This document shows positions 45,811-54,771 of a stretch of 64,000 nucleotides of DNA, piece by piece (positions within the stretch are counted from its first letter, which is position 1; each line of letters opens with the position of its first letter). Both the position numbers and the translations under genes were made by a program. The stretch is from positions 331,685 through 395,684 of the forward strand of contig UCJU01000003.1 in NCBI GenBank assembly GCA_900472925.1, in the 5' to 3' direction. Origin of the DNA: Hyphomicrobiales bacterium. GTDB lineage: Bacteria > Pseudomonadota > Alphaproteobacteria > Rhizobiales > Rhizobiaceae. The notes beneath the pieces were generated by a model. The model was not told the DNA's origin. It was given only the letters and a program-made list of their open reading frames with translations, and did no database searches.

Positions 45811-46256
45811 GTAGCTGGCGCTTCCGGTTCGGTCTCGGCGGCTTCCAGATAGCTGCCGAGCAGCCAGAGCGAAACTTCTGCGGCCTCTCCGACCGTCTTG
45901 AACCGGTAAGCGCCACTATATTTCGGGTTATCGATAAAGGTCACCACGAAACCATCGCCGGTCTCCAGATGCTCGACCTGAATGCGTTCGGGGTCGAGCA
46001 ACATGCAGGCATGGTGCTTGCCCATATTGCGCATGAAACCGGCTTTATTGTCGTGCAGGCGCACGAACACGGCATTGCCATCGACGGTCATGTGCAGGCT
46101 GCGTATGGCTTCGGTCGGAAAGGCCCGCGCGAAATCAAGGATCGCCTGCCCCGTATCGTGGCGATCGTCGTCGTCGGGATTGCGCTTCATGCGCAACAGA
46201 TAATAGCCAAGCATTCCGAATGGAAAGAGAATGACGATCCAGATTGCAGGGTTCAT
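45759..46256 (-). CDS. Membrane-anchored hypothetical protein
   Basis: A 165-residue protein with a single N-terminal membrane helix ([16 protein letters not shown]), a soluble domain containing [24 protein letters not shown] and [21 protein letters not shown], and a low-complexity Pro/Glu/Ala tail. I do not recognise a named family. The last 52 bases overlap the converging end of trmFO, and those bases encode the disordered tail, so the overlap probably costs little. The ATG at 46256 is the first in frame. Confidence 0.75.
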   Translation of the reverse strand: MNPAIWIVILFPFGMLGYYLLRMKRNPDDDDRHDTGQAILDFARAFPTEAIRSLHMTVDGNAVFVRLHDNKAGFMRNMGKHHACMLLDPERIQVEHLETGDGFVVTFIDNPKYSGAYRFKTVGEAAEVSLWLLGSYLEAAETEPEAPATQAAETPGSTPSPSAST

Positions 46257-46349
46257 AGACGTCGCTCCGTGCGGCTATTCTTGATGGGACGTGACATTCT
46301 CACAAATGCCGCTTCTTAACCACCAAGCCTTGCGCGAATATTGAGACCA

Positions 46350-47198
46350 TCAAAACCGGCGCAGGAATGAAGATTTACCGAGCAGCCACTGGCGGCGAAG
46401 CTGCGATGGCTGGATATCCCGCTCGAAGAGACCAGCGCCTGCCCGCCTCGCATTGGCAATGACGGGACCGGCCAAAGACACTGGAATAAACGCCGGGAAA
46501 ACGGCTCTTGGTATCTGTGCCTGCCGGGCCTTTTTCAAATGATCCAGCGCATGCCCGCAGAATATCTCGATGGCACCAGCGATACGCGCCGTATCCTTGC
46601 CTTCCAGAAAACTCTCCCGGTCCAGACCAGCGGCAGCGAGCATATCGAGTGGAATGTAGACCTGCCCTCGCCTTCTGTGCAGCGGCATCAGCAGCAGCAT
46701 ACCGGCCATGGCCTGCGCGACACCTGCATGGCCCGCAGCGGACGCGCTGGTCACCGCGTCTGCGGAAGACAGTATGATGCTGGCGAGTTGGATCAGCGCA
46801 GACGCCGTTTCACCCGAATAGCCTTCCAAGGCATTGCGGTCTTCCAAGCTGTCATCGTAGAGGTCGAAAATTCGGGCCTCGATCATGTCGATCAGAGCTT
46901 TGCGCGGGAGATTATGCGTATCGACCGCGTCTAAAAGTGCGGCCGCAACCGGATTTGCAAGACTTTCGCCGTGCGGTGTGCCTTCAAGAAGATCACGCCA
47001 CCACTGCATCCGCACTTCGCCGGGAAGCGGCTCGCGGACAAGATCACGAATCCGGGCGATTTCAGCATTGAAGGCGTAGAGCGCCGCGAGTGCGGGGCGC
47101 TTGTCTTCCGGCGACAGGAGGCATGCGAGATAGCGATCGCGATCAAGATCACGCAACATGGTCAGGCACGTATCCTTGTCCGCCATCTGTTCCGCCAT
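46350..47198 (-). CDS. Phytoene/squalene synthase-family protein, NDUFAF6-like
   Basis: A 282-residue member of the squalene/phytoene synthase fold, with YLACLLSPEDKRPALAALYAFNAEIARIRD and EVRMQWWRDLLEG near the start. The aspartate-rich DxxxD motifs of true prenyl synthases are not evident: the first region reads IARIRDLVRE and the second is absent or degenerate. This matches the non-catalytic NDUFAF6-like branch, related to a mitochondrial complex I assembly factor. It is 14 bases downstream of the Mth938-domain gene in the yajC-secDF operon. The first of two ATG codons (47198, 47186) is used. Confidence 0.85.
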   Translation of the reverse strand: MAEQMADKDTCLTMLRDLDRDRYLACLLSPEDKRPALAALYAFNAEIARIRDLVREPLPGEVRMQWWRDLLEGTPHGESLANPVAAALLDAVDTHNLPRKALIDMIEARIFDLYDDSLEDRNALEGYSGETASALIQLASIILSSADAVTSASAAGHAGVAQAMAGMLLLMPLHRRRGQVYIPLDMLAAAGLDRESFLEGKDTARIAGAIEIFCGHALDHLKKARQAQIPRAVFPAFIPVSLAGPVIANARRAGAGLFERDIQPSQLRRQWLLGKSSFLRRF

Positions 47199-47212
47199 GA
47201 CTATTCGCTCTT

Positions 47213-47605
47213 TCAGCCTTCGACGGCAATCAGCGCTGCCGCAACGGCACGCGATTCCGAAAGCATGATATTGTAGGTCCGGACTGCAGCACCCGTGCTC
47301 ATCGAATCGGCGGAAATACCGGCTTCCTTCAGAGCTGCTTTAACCTCTTTGGGAATAACCCGCATGGAATCGCCGGTGCCGATCAACAGAAACTCGATAT
47401 CCCCGGCCTGTTCCAGAACCTTGGACAAATCCTCAACTGCGAGCTTCGCCGCGTCGTCCACGCTCCAGCCATGAATGCCGGATGGCAGACAAAGAAGCGA
47501 ACCGCGATGCGACATATCCGCAAAGCGAAAGCCGTAATCGCCGTAGGCATCGATGGGCGCCCGGCCGGGAAAATGGGCCGGGCGTATTTCTATACCGCTA
47601 ACCAT
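47213..47605 (-). CDS. Mth938/DUF498 domain protein, NDUFAF3-like
   Basis: A 130-residue protein of the Mth938/DUF498 fold, the family that includes the mitochondrial complex I assembly factor NDUFAF3. The typical core EFLLIGTGDSMRVIPKEVKAAL followed by DSMSTGAAVRTYNIMLSE is visible. Its ATG shares one base with the secDF stop codon (TGATG), so translation is coupled to secDF. Placement next to secDF and yajC is a known pattern in alphaproteobacteria. The bacterial function is unproven; a role in membrane-protein or complex I assembly is inferred. Confidence 0.88.
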   Translation of the reverse strand: MVSGIEIRPAHFPGRAPIDAYGDYGFRFADMSHRGSLLCLPSGIHGWSVDDAAKLAVEDLSKVLEQAGDIEFLLIGTGDSMRVIPKEVKAALKEAGISADSMSTGAAVRTYNIMLSESRAVAAALIAVEG

Positions 47606-50169
47606 CAGACGGCTGGCTTGCCGCCGATAGCGTCACGCTTGGCATTGGCCTTTTCGTCTTCGGCGTCATTGCCACCCGGACGAAGCTTGAACGCGATCAG
47701 CACCGGCGCTGCGATGTAGACCGACGAGAAGACGCCGATACCGACACCGAACAGCATGGCGAAGGTAAAGGAGCGGATGACCTCGCCACCAAACAGGTAA
47801 AGCGAAAGCAGTGCCAGCATGACGGTCAGACCCGTCAGGATCGTGCGCGACAGTGTCTGGTTCAGCGAAACGTCGATGATCATCGACAGCGGCATCTTCT
47901 TGTAACGCCGTAGGTTTTCACGGATTCGGTCATAGATGACGACGGTATCGTTCAACGAGTAACCGATGATCGTCAGGATCGCCGCAATACTGGTGAGGTT
48001 GAACTCGATCCCCAGGAACACGAACAGGCCGATGGTGAAGACCACATCATGGACCATGGAGATGATTGCACCGAGGGCAAACTGCCATTCGAACCGGATC
48101 CAGATGTAGCCCATGATGGCAACCATGGCCAGCAGGATACCGATTGTCGAGCTGAACGTCAGATCGCCGGAAACGGCAGGGCCGACCACTTCCACGCGAC
48201 GGAAGTCGTACTTGTCCTCAAGCTCGCCACGGACCAGCGTAATCGCAGACTGCTCGGCATTCTCGCCGCCATCCTGCGCCTGAATGCGGATCAGAACGTC
48301 CTGCGCCGATCCGAAACCCTGCGCCTGGATTTCACCGAGGTTGAGCTGGCTCAGCTTCTCGCGAATCTCCGCGATATCTGCATCACCCTGCTTGGCCTTG
48401 ACTTCGATGACGGAGCCACCCTGGAAGTCGATGCCGAGGTTGAGACCCTTGGTCACGAAACCGCCAATACATCCCAGCATCACCACACCGGTGAAAATGA
48501 AGACGTAACGGCGATAACGCATGAAGGGGAAGTCCTTACCGTCGAACACGGCGGTGCGGATACCCTTTGGAAGGTGCTTTGGACGGGCGCGGCGAACCCA
48601 TACGCCAAACAGCCAGGCCGTCAGCGTGTAAGCCGTGAAGACGGTTGTGACGATACCGACGGCAAGCGTTACGGCAAAGCCCTTGACCGGGCCGGTGCCC
48701 ATATAGAACAGCACGCTCGCTACGATCAACGTCGTGACGTTGGCATCGATGATGGTTGCGAAGGCGCGTGTAAAGCCGTTCTCCAACGATGAGATTAACG
48801 GTTTCCCGCTCCTCACCTCTTCACGTATGCGCTCATAGATCAGAACGTTGGAATCCACAGCCATACCGATCGTCAGAACGATCCCGGCAATACCGGGCAA
48901 TGTCAGCGTCGACCCGATAATACTCAGAACCGCCAGCAACATCACGATGTTGACGATCAGCGCGATGTTCGCCAACAGGCCGAAGAGGCCGTAGAAGATG
49001 AACATGAAGACCACGACGCCAATGGCACCGATGGCGCTGGCCATCAGACCGGCATTGATCGAGTCGCTACCAAGGCTTGGACCGACAGTGCGTTCTTCTA
49101 CGACGGTCAAAGTGGCTGGAAGTGCGCCGGCACGCAGCAGAACGGCAAGGTCGTTTGCACCCTGAACGGAGAAGTTACCGGAAATCTGGCCTGAACCACC
49201 AATGATCGGTTCGCGAATGACGGGCGCGGAAATGACCTGGTTGTCAAGAATGATTGCAAATGGCTTGCCAACATTTTGCTGTGTTGCCTGGGCAAAACGC
49301 TGTGCACCACGGCTGTCGAAACGGAAGGTAACGACCGGTTCGTTGGTCTGCTGGTTAAAGCTTGCCTGCGAATCGACGAGGTTGTCGCCGGAAACGAGCG
49401 CACGGCGTTCTACCAGATACGGAACCGGTGGATCGTCCTGCGAATAAAGGACTTCCGACGTTGCCGGTGGGCGACCATTCAGCGCTTCCTGAACCGGCAT
49501 TGAAGTATCGACCATGCGGAAGGACAGTTTCGCAGTCTGGTTCAAAAGCGACTTCAGACGCTGAGGATCCTGCAAGCCCGGAACCTGCACGATGATGCGG
49601 TCCGTACCCTGACGCTGGATCAGCGGCTCGGTGGTTCCGACTTCGTCGACGCGGCGACGAACGACTTCGATGGATTGCGAAACGGCGGAGGACAGGCGGT
49701 AATTGATGCCGTCATCCGTCAGGTTGAGGCGCAGCACGTTGTCGCCTGCATCGCTCATGGTCACTTCCGTGATGGAGCTGCCGACCAGCGTGCCCGAGGA
49801 AACCGGCAGCGTCAGATCACGAAGTGCAGTTTTTGCAGCCTCATATTGAGCAGGATCGGTGATGCGGACCTGAACCTGCTGGCCATTGCCTGCAAGGCCC
49901 GAATATTTGATGTTGGCGTCACGCAGCTGGGTGCGCACATCGCCAACGATCGTTTCAAGACGTTCCTTTACGATATCGGAACGCTCGATCTTGAGCATGA
50001 TGTGGGAACCGCCCTGAAGGTCGAGACCTAGCGTTACCTTATTATCCTTGTACCACTTCGGCATGCCTTCCAGCTGCTTGTCGGTAAACAGGTTTGGAGA
50101 AGCGATAACGACGCTTATCAGCACGGCTAGCCAGATAAAGGCCGTTTTCCAGCGGGAAAAATGAAGCAT
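47605..50169 (-). CDS. secDF: Fused protein translocase subunit SecDF
   Basis: An 854-residue natural fusion of SecD and SecF, which use the proton gradient to help Sec-dependent export. The SecD half has an N-terminal membrane helix, the large periplasmic P1 domain (GLDLQGGSHIMLKIE) and six helices with GMAVDSNVLIYERIREE. The SecF half starts near residue 560 (LGIDFQGGSVIEVK) and ends with IGYSLNDTVVIYDRIREN and SRTILTGLTVMLALL. It lies downstream of yajC and is coupled to the Mth938 gene by a one-base overlap. Confidence 0.96.
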   Translation of the reverse strand: MLHFSRWKTAFIWLAVLISVVIASPNLFTDKQLEGMPKWYKDNKVTLGLDLQGGSHIMLKIERSDIVKERLETIVGDVRTQLRDANIKYSGLAGNGQQVQVRITDPAQYEAAKTALRDLTLPVSSGTLVGSSITEVTMSDAGDNVLRLNLTDDGINYRLSSAVSQSIEVVRRRVDEVGTTEPLIQRQGTDRIIVQVPGLQDPQRLKSLLNQTAKLSFRMVDTSMPVQEALNGRPPATSEVLYSQDDPPVPYLVERRALVSGDNLVDSQASFNQQTNEPVVTFRFDSRGAQRFAQATQQNVGKPFAIILDNQVISAPVIREPIIGGSGQISGNFSVQGANDLAVLLRAGALPATLTVVEERTVGPSLGSDSINAGLMASAIGAIGVVVFMFIFYGLFGLLANIALIVNIVMLLAVLSIIGSTLTLPGIAGIVLTIGMAVDSNVLIYERIREEVRSGKPLISSLENGFTRAFATIIDANVTTLIVASVLFYMGTGPVKGFAVTLAVGIVTTVFTAYTLTAWLFGVWVRRARPKHLPKGIRTAVFDGKDFPFMRYRRYVFIFTGVVMLGCIGGFVTKGLNLGIDFQGGSVIEVKAKQGDADIAEIREKLSQLNLGEIQAQGFGSAQDVLIRIQAQDGGENAEQSAITLVRGELEDKYDFRRVEVVGPAVSGDLTFSSTIGILLAMVAIMGYIWIRFEWQFALGAIISMVHDVVFTIGLFVFLGIEFNLTSIAAILTIIGYSLNDTVVIYDRIRENLRRYKKMPLSMIIDVSLNQTLSRTILTGLTVMLALLSLYLFGGEVIRSFTFAMLFGVGIGVFSSVYIAAPVLIAFKLRPGGNDAEDEKANAKRDAIGGKPAV

Positions 50170-50246
50170 TTAGGTCTCGGTCAGGGTTGGGTGTCAGAAC
50201 CCAGGTTGCGTTTGCCGCAACCTGCTTTTTATTATGGGCGCAGCTC

Positions 50247-50603
50247 TTACTTGGTGGCTGCAGGGGCTTCGGTCTTCACCGGTTCACCCTTGACGCGCAC
50301 TTCCGCAATATATGTGCGCGATGCACGAACCTTGACGCCGTCGGCGATTTCGACTTCCAGCTCATTGTCGTCGATGACCTTGGTCACCTTGCCGACGATG
50401 CCGCCACCAAGAACCACCTGATCGCCACGCCGAATGGCCGTCAGCGTTTCCTGACGCTTCTTCAACTGTGCGCGCTGTGGACGGATCAGGAAGAAATACC
50501 AGACCACCATCAAAGGGGCGAACAGGAAAAGCATCTCGAGGCCAGACCCGAATGCAGACGGTGTGCCCGTCGCGTCCTGGGCAAAAGCTTGGCTGATAAA
50601 CAT
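50247..50603 (-). CDS. yajC: Preprotein translocase subunit YajC
   Basis: The 118-residue YajC subunit, with one membrane helix (FLFAPLMVVWYFFLIRPQ) and the conserved RPQRAQLKKRQETLTAIRRGDQVVLGGGIVGKV. The C-terminal Pro/Thr/Ala tail is disordered. The ATG at 50603 is preceded by GAGGAGTTTTTT; the longer frame to 50729 lies in the promoter region. It heads the yajC-secDF-Mth938-phytoene synthase-like operon, 77 bases before secDF, and is divergent from the DUF815 gene. Confidence 0.95.
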   Translation of the reverse strand: MFISQAFAQDATGTPSAFGSGLEMLFLFAPLMVVWYFFLIRPQRAQLKKRQETLTAIRRGDQVVLGGGIVGKVTKVIDDNELEVEIADGVKVRASRTYIAEVRVKGEPVKTEAPAATK

Positions 50604-50821
50604 AAAAAACTCCTCAGATTTCGGGCGCAGTCTTAGCCACGGGTCGGCTTTCAGGCCGCCGGAATATAGTTGCGCTTCCTTAGAATGCAACAGACAGACG
50701 CCATGCGCCGTACCGTTACCACGCCTCATAACCTTTCAAGCTAACAAACACCATGCTAACCCGCAGAAAATCTAGTTTTATGCCGCGTGAGGCGTGCCCC
50801 GGATTGTTTGCAGGAGACTTT

Positions 50822-51697
50822 ATGATGTCATCGGAAGAAACAAATACACTTCTGCTTGCCGAAGTACGACGTCTGGCCAATGCTTTGGAACGACTGGCTG
50901 GACCGGCACCCGCACGAAATGACTGGAATAGCGCGGATTGTTTTGTCTGGGTCCCCGCCAATGCCTGGCTTCAGCCGGTGGCTCGCCCCAACCGCATCGC
51001 ATTGCAGCTCATTCGCGGTGTCGATCATGTTCGTGACATTTTGCACGAAAACACGGCTCGTTTTGCGGAAGGATTTGCTGCCAATAACGTGCTGTTGTGG
51101 GGTGCGCGCGGCATGGGCAAGTCATCGCTGGTCAAAGCCGTTCACGAAGACGTGCGAGCTTCGAGCGGCGTGTCGCTGAAACTGGTGGAGGTCCACCGTG
51201 AAGATATCCACACCCTCCCTGCCCTCATGGACATCATGAAGTCGTCGGATCATCGCATCATTATCTTTTGCGACGACCTGTCCTTCGACCACGATGATAC
51301 GGCCTACAAGTCGCTCAAGGCAGCGCTCGATGGCGGCATCGAAGGACGCCCCGACAACGTGCTGTTCTACGCCACATCCAATCGGCGGCATCTGTTGCCG
51401 CGGCACATGATGGAGAATGAACAGTCCACCGCCATCAATCCATCCGAGGCGGTCGAGGAAAAGGTATCGCTGTCGGATCGCTTTGGGCTGTGGCTCGGCT
51501 TCCATAAATGCAGCCAGGACGACTATCTGACAATGATCGACAGTTATGCCGATTACTTTGACTTGGGGCTTTCGCGTGAAACACTTCATTATGAAGCCCT
51601 GGCGTGGGCTACAACTCGTGGTGGTCGATCTGGTCGCGTCGCATGGCAGTATATCCAGGATATCGCAGGAAAAATGCGTAAAACCATCAGCCGCTGA
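50822..51697 (+). CDS. DUF815 AAA-type ATPase
   Basis: A 291-residue P-loop ATPase. Walker A is LLWGARGMGKSSLVKAV, Walker B is RIIIFCDDLSFD, and the sensor region is NVLFYATSNRRHLLP, the standard DUF815 arrangement. The C-terminal region has no known partner domain. Its role is unknown, but divergence from yajC is a repeated arrangement in Rhizobiales. The ATG at 50822 follows GGAGACTTT; the frame is open upstream to 50753 without a site. Confidence 0.9.
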   Translation: MMSSEETNTLLLAEVRRLANALERLAGPAPARNDWNSADCFVWVPANAWLQPVARPNRIALQLIRGVDHVRDILHENTARFAEGFAANNVLLWGARGMGKSSLVKAVHEDVRASSGVSLKLVEVHREDIHTLPALMDIMKSSDHRIIIFCDDLSFDHDDTAYKSLKAALDGGIEGRPDNVLFYATSNRRHLLPRHMMENEQSTAINPSEAVEEKVSLSDRFGLWLGFHKCSQDDYLTMIDSYADYFDLGLSRETLHYEALAWATTRGGRSGRVAWQYIQDIAGKMRKTISR

Positions 51698-51882
51698 GGT
51701 TGTCGGCGCTTGATCTACTTTCACGGCATAATAAAAACCCCAAATAGTTGAAAATATTCAGCTATAATGATCGTCATATTTCTTGAAAACCGCCGTAATT
51801 TCCCGTTTTATAGAGGAACAAACCGATAATTCGCTCGTTTCAGCCGCAGCCGCGTAATTGCGTTGTGTAACAGGAGAGCGAA

Positions 51883-52782
51883 ATGACTGATCAGACCGTG
51901 TATACAACATCCCAAACAGGCATTCGTGCTCCTGTATTGAGGGAATCGACAACGAATATTTCTTGGGGCAGCATATTTGCTGGTGTCGCAATCGCCCTTG
52001 CCGTACACCTCATCCTCAATCTTCTCGGCCTGGCAATCGGTGCCGGTGTTATCGACCCCGCACAGAATGACACACCAACTGCGACATCCCTGTCCATCGG
52101 GTCGATCGTGTGGATGATCGTCAGCGGTATCGTCGCCGCCTTCGTCGGCGCTTACTTTGCCAGCCGTCTGTCCGGCCGCGTTGCCCGCACCACTGGCGCT
52201 CTGCATGGTTTGACGTCATGGGCGGTAACGACACTCGTCGTCTTCTATCTTCTGACGACATCGATCGGCGCGTTGGTTGGTGGTGCATTCACTGGCGTCA
52301 CCAGTGTGTTCTCCGGCGCCGGCTCCACCATCGCAACGGCAGCAACAACGGCTGCTCCATCGCTCGCAACCGCGTCTGATCCTGTTTCGTCCATTGAACA
52401 GAGCATTCGTCAGGCAAGTGGCGGTAACGATCCGCAGGCTCTGCGTGACGCAGCCGTCAGCGCCGTTCGCGCCGCTCTGACAGGCGATCAGGCCCAGGCT
52501 GAAGATGCACGCAACCGTGCCGCCGATGCTCTGGCCCGTGCACAGAATATCCCTGTCGATCAGGCTCGCCAGCAGGTGACGAACTACGAGAACCAGTACA
52601 AGCAGGCAGTGGAACAGGCCAAAGTTCGTGCGACCGAAGCTGCACAGGCCACCGCAACGGCCGTTTCTGCCGGTTCCTATGTTGCCTTCGGCGCTCTTCT
52701 GATCGGTGCCGTTGCTGCCCTCTTCGGTGGCAATATTGGCGCAGCCCATGCGCAGAGACGCCGCGAGACAGTCATCGAATAA
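51883..52782 (+). CDS. Membrane protein with two hydrophobic ends and an Ala-rich helical middle
   Basis: A 299-residue predicted inner-membrane protein. Hydrophobic segments are at ~30-55, ~70-95 and ~108-135, and a last one at ~272-290; glycine-rich helices (NISWGSIFAGVAIALAVHL) begin the membrane part. Residues ~150-265 are Ala/Gln-rich helical sequence. Similar rhizobial proteins are sometimes labelled PhnA-like, which does not imply a function. A GGAGAGCGAA ribosome site precedes the ATG, and a strong terminator follows the stop. Confidence 0.8.
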   Translation: MTDQTVYTTSQTGIRAPVLRESTTNISWGSIFAGVAIALAVHLILNLLGLAIGAGVIDPAQNDTPTATSLSIGSIVWMIVSGIVAAFVGAYFASRLSGRVARTTGALHGLTSWAVTTLVVFYLLTTSIGALVGGAFTGVTSVFSGAGSTIATAATTAAPSLATASDPVSSIEQSIRQASGGNDPQALRDAAVSAVRAALTGDQAQAEDARNRAADALARAQNIPVDQARQQVTNYENQYKQAVEQAKVRATEAAQATATAVSAGSYVAFGALLIGAVAALFGGNIGAAHAQRRRETVIE

Positions 52783-52805
52783 GACCACGATGCGTCAGCC
52801 AAAAG

Positions 52806-52835
52806 AAAATGCCCGCGTTCGTCGCGGGCATTTTT
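52806..52835. terminator. Terminator after the membrane protein gene
   Basis: AAAATGCCCGCG-TTCGT-CGCGGGCATTTTT is a perfect stem with a T tract, 24 bases after the stop. It can also terminate the converging lipocalin gene. Confidence 0.93.
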
Positions 52836-52856
52836 GTATTTAACGTCAGGACCAGA

Positions 52857-53387
52857 TCAGAACTTTGGAAACTCGAGTTTGTTCGTGTCGTAACCAAGCT
52901 CTTTCGCCTTGCTGACCATACGCGCCAGCTGGTTTTTGGATGGCACCTTGCGAGCGTAGATCCAGAGGTTTTTCATATCGGGATCCGAGCTGATGAACCA
53001 GCTTTTGTCCGGTGAATTGTAGAGCACCCAGTAATTGAAGGTGATCAACAGCGGATACCGGACACGCAGCTTTGCATTGGTGTCCTTATAATCCGTAAGC
53101 GTCCCGATGCCCTCAATGGTTTTCAACTCACCCTGTGGAGTTCCCTCGCGACAGCCGTCCTGCACCTTGACCTGATTGGGCGCCTCGCCCTTGGTGTAGA
53201 CGGTGAAGCCAGCCACGCAACCATCCGTCAGCCGCATTGGGGTCCGGCCAATTTCAAGCCACTTGCCCTGATAGTGAGACATCTGTGTGCTCACGACTTT
53301 AGTCTCGGCTTTGGCTTCTTCAATGAGGCATGCGCTGAGCCCGCAAAAGGCCAAGGTGGCAGCAAGCGGGCGAAGGAAACTGGTCAT
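52857..53387 (-). CDS. Lipocalin-family protein (Blc-like)
   Basis: A 176-residue lipocalin with an N-terminal signal sequence; LSAC around C20 suggests it may be a lipoprotein, although AKA-ETK would also fit signal peptidase I. The lipocalin GxW motif is YQGKWLEIGRTP and the C-terminal NLWIYARKVP segment matches bacterial Blc, which binds lipids at the outer membrane. The ATG at 53387 is preceded by GGAGAATTAACC; the open frame continues upstream into the VOC gene but is not used. Confidence 0.88.
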   Translation of the reverse strand: MTSFLRPLAATLAFCGLSACLIEEAKAETKVVSTQMSHYQGKWLEIGRTPMRLTDGCVAGFTVYTKGEAPNQVKVQDGCREGTPQGELKTIEGIGTLTDYKDTNAKLRVRYPLLITFNYWVLYNSPDKSWFISSDPDMKNLWIYARKVPSKNQLARMVSKAKELGYDTNKLEFPKF

Positions 53388-53481
53388 GGTTAATTCTCCG
53401 TTGATTCCGTTTGCAGAACAACGCCATTCCAGCTTCGCGGTTGCATTTGGCCCCATCATGAAACCGTGTTCATCAACCCGC

Positions 53482-53925
53482 TCAAACCACAGCAGATCGC
53501 CCGTCGGGATATTCCGCCGGTCCCTTGATTTCCAGCATGTTGCCGAACGGATCATATATATAGAAAGAGTGCCCCATGCCCCTTGCGCCGCCATGCATCG
53601 CCTCGCGGTGAATGGCAACGCCGTGGCTTTCCAGATGCGTTCTCAAGGCGTCGTGCTCGAAAGGCCCGGTCGCAATGCAGATATGATCGACATTTCGCCC
53701 ACCCGAAACGGGAAGTGCCGCCTTCTGCCCGCCGGGATGGGTGATATCCCACAAGACAATGAGCGAAGCTCCGCACCACACTTGCTCCATCCCAAGTGCC
53801 GGATAGGTGTATCCCGGGCGGCAGCCGAGCACCTCATGATAAAAACGTAGAGCCTTGTCCATGTCGTCAACCAACAAAACGACGTGGTCTATCCCGACGA
53901 GGGAAAATGGGATGCCTGATGTCAC
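53482..53925 (-). CDS. VOC (glyoxalase/dioxygenase fold) protein
   Basis: A 147-residue vicinal-oxygen-chelate protein. The first module starts GIDHVVLLVDDMDKALRFYHEVLGC, and the second has VDHICIATGPFEHDALRTHLES and SFYIYDPFGNMLEI, which carry the metal-binding His and Glu pattern. It could be a glyoxalase, dioxygenase or resistance protein; no substrate can be assigned. GTG at 53925 is the start because GGAGGAG lies six bases before it; an in-frame TTG at 53940 overlaps that site. It precedes the lipocalin gene. Confidence 0.88.
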   Translation of the reverse strand: MTSGIPFSLVGIDHVVLLVDDMDKALRFYHEVLGCRPGYTYPALGMEQVWCGASLIVLWDITHPGGQKAALPVSGGRNVDHICIATGPFEHDALRTHLESHGVAIHREAMHGGARGMGHSFYIYDPFGNMLEIKGPAEYPDGRSAVV

Positions 53926-54010
53926 TGATATCTCCTCCAAGATGCCAGACGTACAATCGCGCTATAGACTGCGGGGTCAACTGCGAAACTCAATCGGTGA
54001 ATAAACAAGC

Positions 54011-54595
54011 TCAGCTTGAAGCTTGCAGTCCATTCATGACTTGAGAACAAACATCGTCAATTTCACTGTCGGAATCGATGTAGACCTTTCGGAGGTTAAG
54101 GCGATGAACCTCACTTGCTATGAAATGATTGAACGCCACCGCCCTTGCCGCAAACTTATCGATCAGGAACCGGCTGTCAGCGTCGCGTGACGGATATCCG
54201 CTTTCGGACTTGATCCGACGCTCGATGACGCTATCAGACGCGACCAGCCAGACCGCCTGCACATCATCCGACAAAATTGGGGCGATTCTCCCGGGCAACA
54301 GGGCGGAACCTTCCATGACAAGACCGGACTCGTTTCGTATCAAAGGCAGAATATGTGCAACCCACATCGAATCGTAGTGGTGGAGTACCGATTGCATCAG
54401 CTCGGATAGGGGAAGATCGCGGTAGTGCTCGACAACATGCGGCGGCAGTACATTGGGTGCGTCCCGCCATGGACGCCCGGGATGTTTTGCGAGACTATCG
54501 GTGGAAAGGCAGCGCCAGCTGAGTTGCGCGGCGAGTGTTTCTGCCATTGTGGATTTACCGGCATGCGATGTGCCGCCAATCAAAACAATCCGCAC
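54011..54595 (-). CDS. P-loop kinase-like protein
   Basis: About 194 residues with an N-terminal Walker A, IVLIGGTSHAGKSTMAETLA, and an adenylate-kinase-like layout (LSTDSLAKHPGRPW substrate-binding segment; VMEGSALLPGRIAPIL; VWLVASDSVIERRI). It resembles small-molecule kinases such as 2-phosphoglycerate or zeta-toxin-like kinases, but the substrate is not identifiable. GTG at 54595 is preferred (GAAGGGATC nine bases upstream); GTG at 54613 is the alternative. It lies downstream of tRNA-Glu on the same strand and has no clear operon partner. Confidence 0.75.
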   Translation of the reverse strand: MRIVLIGGTSHAGKSTMAETLAAQLSWRCLSTDSLAKHPGRPWRDAPNVLPPHVVEHYRDLPLSELMQSVLHHYDSMWVAHILPLIRNESGLVMEGSALLPGRIAPILSDDVQAVWLVASDSVIERRIKSESGYPSRDADSRFLIDKFAARAVAFNHFIASEVHRLNLRKVYIDSDSEIDDVCSQVMNGLQASS

Positions 54596-54696
54596 GAAGA
54601 ATGATCCCTTCACTCAAACGCTCTGATCCAAGAACGGAACAGCGACAAACGTCTGCTTGTGGGATAGAATAATAATGAGGGGATTTTTTGGAGGAG

Positions 54697-54771
54697 TGGT
54701 ACGCCCTAGGGGAGTCGAACCCCTCTTTTCAGAATGAAAATCTGACGTCCTAACCGATAGACGAAGGGCGC
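54697..54771 (-). tRNA. tRNA-Glu, anticodon TTC
   Basis: A 75-base tRNA on the minus strand: acceptor GCGCCCT/AGGGCGT (one G-U pair at the end), discriminator A, encoded CCA. The anticodon stem TCAGA/TCTGA encloses loop TTTTCAT, giving anticodon TTC for glutamate. The T arm GAGGGGTTCGACTCCCCT is standard. Confidence 0.95.
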
